Below are positions 37,060-44,065 of a stretch of 44,065 bases of DNA, piece by piece (the first letter of the stretch is position 1; every line of letters starts with the position of its first letter). The notes below the pieces were generated by a model that saw only the letters and a list, made by a program, of their open reading frames with translations, was not told the DNA's origin and searched no databases. The DNA is from an uncultured Flavobacteriales bacterium (lineage in GTDB: Bacteria > Bacteroidota > Bacteroidia > CAIKAF01), in the NCBI GenBank assembly GCA_937925455.1, contig CALEWF010000056.1, positions 1-44,065 of the forward strand, read 5' to 3'. The translations under genes and the position numbers were made by a program.

Positions 37060-38280
37060 GTGAATAAACATTCAAGTGCTACCCGATTATTGTTGAAAGA
37101 TGTAATATTAGGTACAGCTTTTTTATACCTAGTATATTTCTTTTTATCCTTTGTGCCAATAAATCTTAAGGTTTTTCATTCCATCAAATTAGCATTGAAA
37201 GATTTTAAGTTTACGGATATTTATTACTCTAAGCTTCATAAAAACGAAAAACAGCAACCCACTGGTGAAATTGTTTTATTGAATATCGGGAGGGCCAATC
37301 GTGCTCAAATTGCTCATACTATTGAGACTGTAAGTTCCGCTAATCCTAAAGTATTGGGATTGGATGTTTATTTTGCTTCACGTAACGATGAATATGCCGA
37401 CTCACTTCTAAAACAGGCAATATTTAAAGCAGAATCTATTACCCGGGTAGTGCATGCTGGCGTTCTAGGTCAGAAAGGAGAGCAGTGGGTGTACCAAAAA
37501 TCTAATGATGTTTTTTTTACTACAAAATCCCCGTCTTATATCAATTTAATGCAGGCTGAATCAAAGCCTACCATTCGTTACTTTGAGCCTTTTAAAAAAT
37601 CGGAAGGACAGGAATTAGAAAGTTTTTCGGCAGCCGTAGTAAAAGCTTTTGATGCAGAAAAATATGAAGAGCTTAAAAAACGGCATAAGAAAAAAGAATA
37701 CATTCATTATGTAGGCAATCAGGAAAAATTCAATGTGCTGGATTATCGTATGCTTGATAGCACTTTTGATGTTCGGGCTGCTTTTGAAAACAAAATCGTT
37801 TTGCTGGGTTTTTTGGGTGATACCTTAAATATGTCGTATGACATTGAAGATAAATTTTTCACCCCATTGAATGATAAATATTTAGGCCGTTCTATTCCGG
37901 ATATGTATGGACTTGTTATTCATGCTAATATCATTGAAATGATGTTGCGGGAACATTATCTGAATGCACCTCCTTATTGGCTGGTTGGGGTCTTGTCGTT
38001 AGTATTCGTGATATTGCATGTATGGGCATTTGTGTATTTCTATGTTAAAAAACATATTTGGTTTCATTTAGTGGCTAAAATCTTACAGCTTATAACTGCC
38101 GGACTGATTGTGTATATCTCGTTGTATTTGCATGAAACCTGGCGAATTATATTGGATACAAACCTGTTTACTTTGCCGGTAGTGCTTTTGGTGGACGTAT
38201 TGTATTTTTATGATGGTTTGGTGAAGTTTTTGCACAAGAAATTGGGATTTACCACCTATTTCATGCATGGCCACCATTAA
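37060..38280 (+). CDS. CHASE2 domain membrane protein without an output domain
   Basis: 406 aa. An N-terminal helix (about 13-32) leads to a large extracytoplasmic CHASE2 region (about 35-300). It has the family's IVLLNIGRANRAQIA and VLGLDVYFASRNDEYAD segments, then NKIVLLGFLGDT and GLVIHANIIEMML, the characteristic closing block before the membrane. Three hydrophobic helices finish the protein, near 308-330, 335-355 and 365-390. CHASE2 usually sits on kinases or cyclases, but here nothing follows the last helix besides a short basic and His-rich tail. It starts with GTG at 37060, 6 bp after the OmpA-like gene. A signal sensing or anchoring role is inferred. Confidence 0.85.
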   Translation: MNKHSSATRLLLKDVILGTAFLYLVYFFLSFVPINLKVFHSIKLALKDFKFTDIYYSKLHKNEKQQPTGEIVLLNIGRANRAQIAHTIETVSSANPKVLGLDVYFASRNDEYADSLLKQAIFKAESITRVVHAGVLGQKGEQWVYQKSNDVFFTTKSPSYINLMQAESKPTIRYFEPFKKSEGQELESFSAAVVKAFDAEKYEELKKRHKKKEYIHYVGNQEKFNVLDYRMLDSTFDVRAAFENKIVLLGFLGDTLNMSYDIEDKFFTPLNDKYLGRSIPDMYGLVIHANIIEMMLREHYLNAPPYWLVGVLSLVFVILHVWAFVYFYVKKHIWFHLVAKILQLITAGLIVYISLYLHETWRIILDTNLFTLPVVLLVDVLYFYDGLVKFLHKKLGFTTYFMHGHH

Positions 38281-38327
38281 TTAAACTCCAGGAAGTCATT
38301 AGAATTTTTATACTGATATAGAGTTTA

Positions 38328-38530
38328 GAGGGGGCGGTCGCATGTTTCTCCGCCTCGTAGGGCGGATACACCCGCTGTCCCGCCTGCTGCGGATGGAAGT
38401 GGAAAGCCCGCAGGGGCGAAGCCCACAGGCCACGGGATAGCGGGGCTGAGGGCACGAAGACACCGCTATTCCGATGCCCTGTGTGGCTGAGCCCCGAGGA
38501 CTTGTAACGTACAGCCGCACCAAGCAGCCT
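38328..38530 (-). repeat. GC-rich palindromic repeat, copy 5 (long form, divergent)
   Basis: Reverse-orientation copy after the CHASE2 gene. Core 38413-38495 differs from the other cores at four positions. Two of these keep pairing in the inner stem (G-to-A opposite C-to-T gives A-T; another C-to-T gives a G-U in RNA of the + strand), while one (GGC to GCC in the middle arm) breaks a pair. Frames at 38261-38455 and 38308-38538 come from the repeat. The remaining gap to tRNA-Arg (38531-38807) is AT-rich; it has a homopolymer run of eight G near 38765 and no gene. Confidence 0.9.
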
Positions 38531-38807
38531 AATATCAATAGTTTAGTGACAATATTGGGTTAATAACAATAACAATATTCCTGACCATAGATAGAGTGAT
38601 TTCTTAGTTGGTAAAAGCTATTTTAACGTGCAAAAAAATGGATAAAATTTTTTTAGGCTAAAAAAATGATTTTGGGGGTAATTTTAATATGTATGTGCTT
38701 AAATTTCAATAATATATGACAAAAACTGCTAATGGTTGCCTTTAGAAATTTCTCCTAATAACAAGGGGGGGGTTATGCCGCCTTTTCCTTTTTTTAAGCT
38801 ATCCTGT

Positions 38808-38815
38808 TACTTTTG
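38808..38815 (+). promoter_or_regulatory. -7 promoter box of tRNA-Arg
   Basis: TACTTTTG, identical to the box of tRNA-Leu, lies 16 bp before the tRNA 5' end. Upstream sequence is T-rich without a clear TTTG at the expected spacing. Confidence 0.7.
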
Positions 38816-38831
38816 CATTGTTTTTTTATGA

Positions 38832-38903
38832 GGCCTCGTAGTTCAATGGATAGAACGAAAGTTTCCTAAACTTTAAATACAGGTTCGATTCCTGTCGAGG
38901 CCA
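38832..38903 (+). tRNA. tRNA-Arg(CCT)
   Basis: 72-nt cloverleaf. Acceptor GGCCTCG pairs with CGAGGCC, with discriminator A. Anticodon arm AAAGT-TTCCTAA-ACTTT gives anticodon CCT, reading AGG. T arm ACAGGTTCGATTCCTGT is standard. The 3' CCA is not encoded. Confidence 0.95.
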
Positions 38904-38979
38904 CTAAGTAAGATTGAGTAATTGGCAATATTTCAATCACTTTAAAGGTTTTACTTCATCATCTGGTACCAAAAGTATT

Positions 38980-39555
38980 TTACTTTTTCAACCTTTCAGG
39001 ATTTTGTTTTATAAACGTTTCCCAGCTTCTCCCTTTAGTTTTTCCTGTGGTTTTTGTTTTGGAAGAGTTGGTGTTGCCGTTTTGAAAATAATGGCAAACA
39101 GCCACGGCTAATCCATCGGTAGCATCTAGGTATTTTTCTGTATATGTAAAATTTAAAATTCTTTCCAGCATAGCGGCAACTTGTTCTTTGCTTCCTGCCC
39201 CTTTGCCCGTGATTGATTGCTTTACTTTACGGGGAGAATATTCTACTACTGGCAACCGGTGATACAATCCTGCTGCAATGGCAATTCCCTGGGCGCGTCC
39301 CAGCTTAAGCATGGACTGTACATTTTTTCCGAAAAAAGGGGCTTCAATGGCCATTTCTGTTACCTGATATGTTGATATTAATTGCTGGGTTTCTTCAAAA
39401 ATTCGACTTAATTTTTCAAATCCTTCAGCACCAGTAGGCATGTGTATTACTCCCAACGTAACTAACGATAGTTTACTGCCCTGTACATGAATGATTCCAT
39501 ATCCCATGATGTTGGTGCCGGGGTCTATGCCAAGTATGATGCGAGGTTTGTTCAA
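38980..39555 (-). CDS. ruvC: Holliday junction resolvase RuvC
   Basis: Endonuclease that cleaves four-way junctions after RuvAB branch migration, 191 aa. Catalytic acidic residues are visible: D11 in ILGIDPGTNIMGYG, E in MAIEAPFFGKN, and the pair in DATDGLAVAVCHY. The basic motif SPRKVKQSITGKG also fits. A lysine- and threonine-rich C-terminal tail (NTNSSKTKTTGKTKG) extends past the usual end. The start is TTG at 39555; no in-frame ATG or GTG lies close upstream, and the family begins right before the first strand. It stands alone, divergent from the UPF0104-like gene. Confidence 0.95.
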   Translation of the reverse strand: MNKPRIILGIDPGTNIMGYGIIHVQGSKLSLVTLGVIHMPTGAEGFEKLSRIFEETQQLISTYQVTEMAIEAPFFGKNVQSMLKLGRAQGIAIAAGLYHRLPVVEYSPRKVKQSITGKGAGSKEQVAAMLERILNFTYTEKYLDATDGLAVAVCHYFQNGNTNSSKTKTTGKTKGRSWETFIKQNPERLKK

Positions 39556-39625
39556 TTTTAAAGTATTTTTACTCCTTGTGTTTGTGCTAAGTTCGTAAAA
39601 ATAAGCCCATGTAGATTATTATTTC

Positions 39626-40612
39626 ATGCAAAAAAAACAACAAATATATCGCCGCCTGCTGTCTATTACATTAAAAGTATTGATTTTGCTTACAGGGTTC
39701 TTTTATATTTTTTCGCAGTGGAACAGGCAAAACGGCCAAGAATTACTCAATTTGTGGTGGCAGGTAACTCATGGCAGTTACCTGTTTTTTATTATCATCT
39801 TCATGTTTTTTAACTGGGGAATGGAAGCCGCAAAGTGGCAATTGCTGGTGATGCCAATACAGCGGCAATCATTTTGGAAAGCATTATACACTGTACTAAG
39901 TGGAATAAGCATAGCTATCATTACACCAGCCCGTTTGGGCGAATTTGCTGGTAGAATTGTGCATCTTTCATCTGAACTTCGATTTCAGGGTTTTGTATCT
40001 TCAGTAACGGGAAGTATTAGTCAGTTAAGTATTACCTTGCTTGCTGGAATATCTGCATTCCCTTTTCTTGTGTATCGCTATACGGATTTTATCAATCAGT
40101 ATCCTGCTTTTATTTTCTATCTTCTTTGTTTTATCTGCCTATTATCCTGCTTGCTTATTTTATTATTTTATTTCGGATTGCCGATCATCGAAAAACGATT
40201 ACTGAAATATAAGTTATTTAAGAAAGTTTTGTACAACCTGGATGTAATGAAGCATTTTACTGCTAAAACATTATTTATCGTTCTGTTATACAGCATGATT
40301 CGGTATATTATTTTTACAGCTCAGTATTTTATATTGTTTAAAGCATTGAATTTACCGGTTAAGTTATCAGATTTTTGGATACTGATGAGTACCGTGTTTT
40401 TGGTATCATCCTTTATTCCATCGTTTTCGTTTGGAGAAGTGTTAACCCGCGGATCGGTGTTGGTATGGGTATTTGCGTTAATTCAAATTCCTGCTGAAAA
40501 ATTACTGGTTATTTCCTTTATCCTTTGGTTGGTAAATTTAGCATTCCCGGCATTAGTAGGTTATATTTTTTTGATGAGAGCTCGTGTTTTTCAAAACTCA
40601 ATCAATACCTGA
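39626..40612 (+). CDS. Lysylphosphatidylglycerol synthase TM-region (UPF0104) membrane protein
   Basis: 328 aa, with seven or eight hydrophobic helices beginning at about residue 12 (LLSITLKVLILLTGFFYIF). The conserved polar segment ISIAIITPARLGEFAGRI (about 90-107) between helices is the hallmark of the UPF0104/LPG-synthase transmembrane (flippase-like) family. A second one, SSFIPSFSFGEVLTRG, is near 265. No aminoacyl-transferase domain is present, so lysyl-PG synthesis is unlikely; lipid or polyprenol-linked substrate handling is a guess. It overlaps the glycosyltransferase gene by one base (TGATG), suggesting that the two act in one envelope glycolipid pathway. Confidence 0.85.
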   Translation: MQKKQQIYRRLLSITLKVLILLTGFFYIFSQWNRQNGQELLNLWWQVTHGSYLFFIIIFMFFNWGMEAAKWQLLVMPIQRQSFWKALYTVLSGISIAIITPARLGEFAGRIVHLSSELRFQGFVSSVTGSISQLSITLLAGISAFPFLVYRYTDFINQYPAFIFYLLCFICLLSCLLILLFYFGLPIIEKRLLKYKLFKKVLYNLDVMKHFTAKTLFIVLLYSMIRYIIFTAQYFILFKALNLPVKLSDFWILMSTVFLVSSFIPSFSFGEVLTRGSVLVWVFALIQIPAEKLLVISFILWLVNLAFPALVGYIFLMRARVFQNSINT

Positions 40613-41736
40613 TGATACAGCTTACGGTTATTATTATTGCCAGCTATGCCTTGTTTATCTTATTTTTAATAAAAGGGTGGCAAACACAAGTTAAAAATAC
40701 AGTGAAATTTGATGCGATTTCTACCCCCAACTACGAAAAGGTGAGTATCATTATTCCTTGTAGAAATGAAGAGTATTCTATTGAAGGGTTATTAAAGGAA
40801 CTAAAAGTAGTATATCAATATCATCCGTTGCTTGAAATAATTTGTGTAGATGATCATTCAACAGATTCTACTGCGAAAAAAATTAAGAATTTTCAATATG
40901 TAAATTATGTTGCCTTGCCCATTCATAAAGAGGGGAAAAAGGCTGCCATTACTGAAGGGATCCTTCATGCTACCGGTAATATCATTATATTGATAGATGC
41001 AGATTGTATTCCACAAATCCATTGGTTTAATGCTATGATTGTACCATTTACTGATGATAAGATTCGTATGGTGTGTGGATGGGTGAAAATGCAACCCAAG
41101 GCAACTATTTTTGAAGAGCTTGTTGCTTTAGAATTTTCAACGTTGATAGCGTTTAGTGCTGCAATGAATGGATTAAAGTTGCCTGTATTATGCAATGGTG
41201 CTAGCCTTGCTTTTCGAAAGGATTCATTTGAACAAGTAGGTGGTTATAATTCAGATATAACACAATCAGGCGATGATGTGTTTTTATTGCATAAATTCAA
41301 AGCAAAATTTGGTGCTGATGCTATTCATTATATGTTGAATGCTTTGGCTGCTGTGGAAACTCCGGTGCCCCAATCTATGGCTGCTTTTTTGCGTCAACGA
41401 ATTCGTTGGGTCAAAAAATCATTAAAGTATCGAGATAAAACCACCATTTATGTTTCTCTATTTATGATGTTTATTCATCTTTGGCTACTGGTTTGGTTTA
41501 TTGTGTCATTTTTTAATTTTTCTTATTGGTTCATATTTGGTTTATCTTGGATGGGCAAAACCATCATTGATATTCTTTGGATGGGTACTTTTGCTAAGGC
41601 TATCAGTCCGAAAAACTGGAAATGGTTTATTATTCCTCTTAGCGTAGTACATTGGCTATATGTGCCACTTATTGCAATTATTTCGTGGATTATTCCAAGT
41701 TCTACCTGGAAAGGCCGGATATTGAAAAACGGATAA
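40612..41736 (+). CDS. Membrane-associated family 2 glycosyltransferase
   Basis: 374 aa. It has an N-terminal helix (about 2-20) and a GT-A domain from about 40: VSIIIPCRNEEYSIEGLL, CVDDHSTDST, the nucleotide-sugar motif ILIDADCIPQ, and the catalytic QSGDDVF with later RQRIRWVKK (QxxRW-like). Two or three C-terminal helices follow (about 285-370). The layout is that of processive or lipid-linked GT2 enzymes, so a sugar is probably added to a membrane lipid. The ATG at 40612 (MIQLTV) is chosen because it overlaps the stop of the UPF0104 gene; the longer frame is inside that gene. The donor sugar is unknown. Confidence 0.9.
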   Translation: MIQLTVIIIASYALFILFLIKGWQTQVKNTVKFDAISTPNYEKVSIIIPCRNEEYSIEGLLKELKVVYQYHPLLEIICVDDHSTDSTAKKIKNFQYVNYVALPIHKEGKKAAITEGILHATGNIIILIDADCIPQIHWFNAMIVPFTDDKIRMVCGWVKMQPKATIFEELVALEFSTLIAFSAAMNGLKLPVLCNGASLAFRKDSFEQVGGYNSDITQSGDDVFLLHKFKAKFGADAIHYMLNALAAVETPVPQSMAAFLRQRIRWVKKSLKYRDKTTIYVSLFMMFIHLWLLVWFIVSFFNFSYWFIFGLSWMGKTIIDILWMGTFAKAISPKNWKWFIIPLSVVHWLYVPLIAIISWIIPSSTWKGRILKNG

Positions 41737-41739
41737 ACT

Positions 41740-42717
41740 TTGGGACGTATTAAACATATATTGAAATTTATATTACAAGCTGACTTGATCGCCAAGTTTG
41801 CATTGTTCAGCATTCTTTTGTTTAGTATCATCAGTTTGGTAGGTAAATGGGTTGTTCCAGACCAAACGGCAGAAACCGACCGGCAATTTCCTGAGCTGGC
41901 GTTATTACCACCCGGTTCATTGATTCATTATTGGGTAAAGGACGATTCTATAAAAACAGAATCATGGATTCCTTTAGCAGAATGGTCTAAGGATATTGGA
42001 ATAACGTATGGTTCACACGATACATTAAATTTAAAACATGGAAGATTGGTGGCAATTCGTCACTGGCTCGGCACCGATACCTTGGGTCGAGATGTGTTAA
42101 GCCGGTTGGTGGTGGGAACCCGCATTTCTTTTTTTATTGGCATTATGGCCGTTTTAATTTCGGTGGTGGTGGGTACAACGATTGGTGCAGTAGCCGGCTA
42201 TTACCGTGGATGGGTTGATCATTTGCTGAGTTGGTTGATGAATGTGATGTGGAGTATTCCAACCTTGTTGATGGTACTAATCCTCACGTTACTCTTGGGC
42301 AAAGGGTTAACTGCTGTATTCTTTGCCGTAGGATTAACCATGTGGGTTGATGTGGCGCGAATTGTTCGTGGGCAAATGCTTAGCCTTCGTGAAAAAGAAT
42401 TTGCAGAAGCCGGCAGGGCGCTAGGCTTTCGTCATTTACGCATATTGTTCAGGCATTTATTGCCCAACACGTTTACCTCTATTTTGGTAATTGCTGCTTC
42501 TAATTTTGCTTCGGCCATTTTGGTTGAATCGGGATTAAGTTTTTTGGGATATGGTGTTCAGCCGCCCATCCCTTCGTGGGGCAGTATGATTGAACAGCAT
42601 AAAAATTATTTGCTTACCGGATTGCCCTGGCTGGCTTTAGCTCCCGGGCTTTGCATTGTGTGGCTGGTTTTAGCATTTACTTTTCTTGGCAATGCATTAA
42701 AAACCATGCAAAAGTAA
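41740..42717 (+). CDS. ABC transporter permease, DppC/OppC family
   Basis: 325 aa. TM1 lies at about 20-40. A periplasmic stretch of about 90 residues ends in HWLGTDTLGRDVLSRLVVGTR, the DppC/OppC landmark. The BPD_transp_1 domain (about 125-320) has five helices and the EAA loop EAGRALGFRHLRILFRHLLPNT, closing with GLSFLGYGVQPPIPSWG. The region from about 65 to 105 is longer than in E. coli DppC, an insertion before the LGTD motif. It probably imports oligopeptides or similar solutes; the other permease, ATPases and binding protein are not adjacent. The start is TTG, 3 bp after the glycosyltransferase stop; no closer ATG exists. Confidence 0.88.
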   Translation: MGRIKHILKFILQADLIAKFALFSILLFSIISLVGKWVVPDQTAETDRQFPELALLPPGSLIHYWVKDDSIKTESWIPLAEWSKDIGITYGSHDTLNLKHGRLVAIRHWLGTDTLGRDVLSRLVVGTRISFFIGIMAVLISVVVGTTIGAVAGYYRGWVDHLLSWLMNVMWSIPTLLMVLILTLLLGKGLTAVFFAVGLTMWVDVARIVRGQMLSLREKEFAEAGRALGFRHLRILFRHLLPNTFTSILVIAASNFASAILVESGLSFLGYGVQPPIPSWGSMIEQHKNYLLTGLPWLALAPGLCIVWLVLAFTFLGNALKTMQK

Positions 42718-42786
42718 AGTAGTTGGCTGCAAGTGTAAAAAAGGACAAACTGAATATTCAAATCAAATTAAAAGACAGAGAAAATG

Positions 42787-42794
42787 TAAATTTG
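42787..42794 (+). promoter_or_regulatory. -7 promoter box of the restriction-modification genes
   Basis: TAAATTTG matches TAnnTTTG, 15 bp before the methyltransferase ATG. It would give a short leader. No -33 TTTG at the usual distance. Confidence 0.55.
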
Positions 42795-42809
42795 TAAAAA
42801 TCAAAAAGT

Positions 42810-43604
42810 ATGTTAGAACTCAATAAAGTTTATCAAGGCGACTCTCTAAAACTTGTTGACCAGTTAGATAACGAAAGTGTTGATTTGATAGTTTGTGACG
42901 GACCTTACGGTGTTACAACAAATCAATGGGATAAAGTCACAGACATTCAAACCTACAACTTAAATCTCATTAAAATTTTTTCAAGAATCTTGAAACCTGG
43001 GGGAGCATTATATCTATTTGGCAAAGATGATTGTATAGATTTTATTGATTATAGACCGTATTTGCAATTGAATAGAAAAATAATTTGGTATCAACCCAGT
43101 CGTTTAGCACAAGGCAGGCTAAACTATACCAACAACTATGATTTAATTGCCTACTTTTCTAAAGGGAAAGCCAAAACTTTTAATCTTGACGATATACGAG
43201 TTCCTCAATTAGTAGAACTAGAACATAGGCTACGGTGTGAAAAAGTGCCATCTGTTACAAATGGGCAATATGGCAAAACGAAATTTAACGAAGATGGGAA
43301 GAATCCTGGCGATGTATGGGGAGATATTAAGCAACTAACCTACAAGTCTAAGGAGTTGATTAGCAGGGAATTATTGAACACTATTCAAAAACCTGAAAAA
43401 CTAATTGAAAGAATTGTAAAAGCCAGCTCTAACGAAGGAGATGTTGTATTAGACCCATTTTCTGGTGTGGGAACTACTTTTGCCGTTTGCAAGCGGTTAA
43501 ACAGAAACTTCATTGGTTTTGAAATCAATCCCGAATATATTGAAATAACAAATGAAAGAGTTCGTAAAATTGAAATAGAACAAGAATACAGTTTATTCCG
43601 ATGA
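42810..43604 (+). CDS. Site-specific DNA methyltransferase (N4/N6, beta class)
   Basis: 264 aa, a type II restriction-modification methylase. The catalytic motif IV, DGPYG, lies at residues 30-34, before the AdoMet-binding motif I, VLDPFSGVGTTFAVCKRL, at about 213; this order defines the beta class, which methylates exocyclic amino groups. DGPYG differs from the usual DPPY (second position G, Pro retained). Between them lies the target-recognition part with YQPSRLAQGRLNYTNNYD. It overlaps the following endonuclease-like gene by 4 bp (ATGA). A recognition sequence cannot be read. Neighbours differ in function, so the pair looks like an inserted accessory unit, though no ends are visible. Confidence 0.9.
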   Translation: MLELNKVYQGDSLKLVDQLDNESVDLIVCDGPYGVTTNQWDKVTDIQTYNLNLIKIFSRILKPGGALYLFGKDDCIDFIDYRPYLQLNRKIIWYQPSRLAQGRLNYTNNYDLIAYFSKGKAKTFNLDDIRVPQLVELEHRLRCEKVPSVTNGQYGKTKFNEDGKNPGDVWGDIKQLTYKSKELISRELLNTIQKPEKLIERIVKASSNEGDVVLDPFSGVGTTFAVCKRLNRNFIGFEINPEYIEITNERVRKIEIEQEYSLFR

Positions 43605-44065
43605 AAAAAGAAATTATCCGAAGAATAATCAAGTTGGTCATTCAGGCACAAGAACTTGCTTTAAAAATTGGAATTCCCAATATACTTCAACCTGGTCTTG
43701 TTAAAGAAATGATTATTGCAGAAACATTAGGACACGAACTTATACACTCTAAAAGAGATGCAGATGCCTGCGACCCTAATGACTCCTCTATTAAAATATG
43801 AATATCTATTCTGTTATGAAGGTGGTTCTGGTCAACTTGACAGAATGTTTAAAGAACCGAAAGAAAAAAGAGAAGAATCTTTGTACAGAATTTGGAGAAA
43901 CAAAAAGATTTACTTCGCTATCTTCTTTAAAAATAATCCATTAAAAATTAAGGTAATCTATGAGATAGAGCCAAAAATTCTTGTAGCTGAAACAGAAAGA
44001 CAACTTGACAGAAGTAGCAATGCTATTTCACACGTTGGATTTACAGAGAAGTGGGCTGAGAGCAA
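43601..44065 (+). pseudogene. Probable type II restriction endonuclease, frameshifted and truncated by the window edge
   Basis: The first frame runs from ATG 43601 for 66 aa (to HELIHSKRDADACDPNDSSIKI, then TGA at 43799). The next frame continues the same protein: after an AAAA run at 43793-43796, removal of one A gives SIKYEYLFCYEGGSGQLDR and then an open frame to the window end (about 90 more aa). Codon use and the EKREESLYRIWRNKKIY segment look like real protein. So this is one gene with a +1 insertion: either a true mutation or a sequencing error in a short homopolymer. The nuclease role rests on its position after a methylase and 4-bp overlap; no catalytic motif is certain. A separate small gene starting at 43758-43779 is the alternative. 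Confidence 0.65.

Noticed and set aside
38912..38938. Hairpin GATTGA/TCAATC after tRNA-Arg as a terminator
   Set aside because: A 6-bp AT-rich stem with a 15-nt loop and no T run is too weak to call.
39626..40612. Lysylphosphatidylglycerol synthetase
   Set aside because: Only the membrane part is present; the aminoacyl-transferase domain is missing, so lysyl-PG synthesis cannot be claimed.

Overview
The window reads as a chromosomal segment of a Bacteroidota bacterium, probably in the Chitinophagales/Saprospirales range, though rank below phylum is only inferred. Evidence for the phylum: a secreted protein with a gliding-motility-type C-terminal (type IX secretion) domain, a TPR-PD40-OmpA envelope protein, an Omp28-like lipoprotein, few Shine-Dalgarno sequences, and repeated TAnnTTTG -7 promoter boxes, some with a -33 TTTG about 19 bp upstream. 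The DNA is AT-rich apart from five GC-rich intergenic repeat copies.

Layout. 0.2-6.8 kb: a minus-strand tetR-tolC-adaptor-RND efflux operon ending in a terminator. 7.3-9.9 kb: an ATP-dependent DNA ligase with its MBL-fold exonuclease partner (overlapping genes). 10-13.6 kb: a YbiT-like ABC-F ATPase, then an ABC1/AarF-like kinase co-transcribed with a TetR-like regulator. 13.7-16.3 kb: a ComF-like protein, a small membrane protein and FtsX. 16.4-20.2 kb: a geranylgeranyl-reductase-family flavoprotein converging on a kbl-yicC-gmk operon. 20.3-22.2 kb: an Omp28-like lipoprotein and a secreted protein of unknown function. 22.4-28.5 kb: the addA-addB recombination helicase-nuclease pair. 28.8-31.2 kb: prs-rplY, pth and tRNA-Leu(CAA). 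31.4-38.3 kb: a large repeat-containing T9SS-type surface protein, then a tightly packed TPR, TPR-PD40-OmpA and CHASE2 operon. 38.8-42.7 kb: tRNA-Arg(CCT), ruvC, and a run of a UPF0104-like membrane protein, a family 2 glycosyltransferase and a DppC-like permease. 42.8-44.1 kb: a DNA methyltransferase and an overlapping probable restriction endonuclease gene that carries a frameshift and runs off the window.

The most unusual signal is the family of five GC-rich, strongly palindromic elements (at about 0.03, 7.1, 15.1, 28.5 and 38.3 kb). Each holds an 83-nt hairpin core that is identical in three copies, has one change in a fourth and four in the fifth. They lie only between genes, always next to a gene 3' end, in both orientations, and they create several spurious ORFs. 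No transposase for them is visible in this window. Other points of interest are the frameshifted restriction gene, the ABC-F protein with a degenerate second Walker A, two terminators that abut the start codon of the next gene, and several non-ATG starts. Apart from the repeat family, I see no clearly undescribed system; most genes are ordinary housekeeping or envelope functions.
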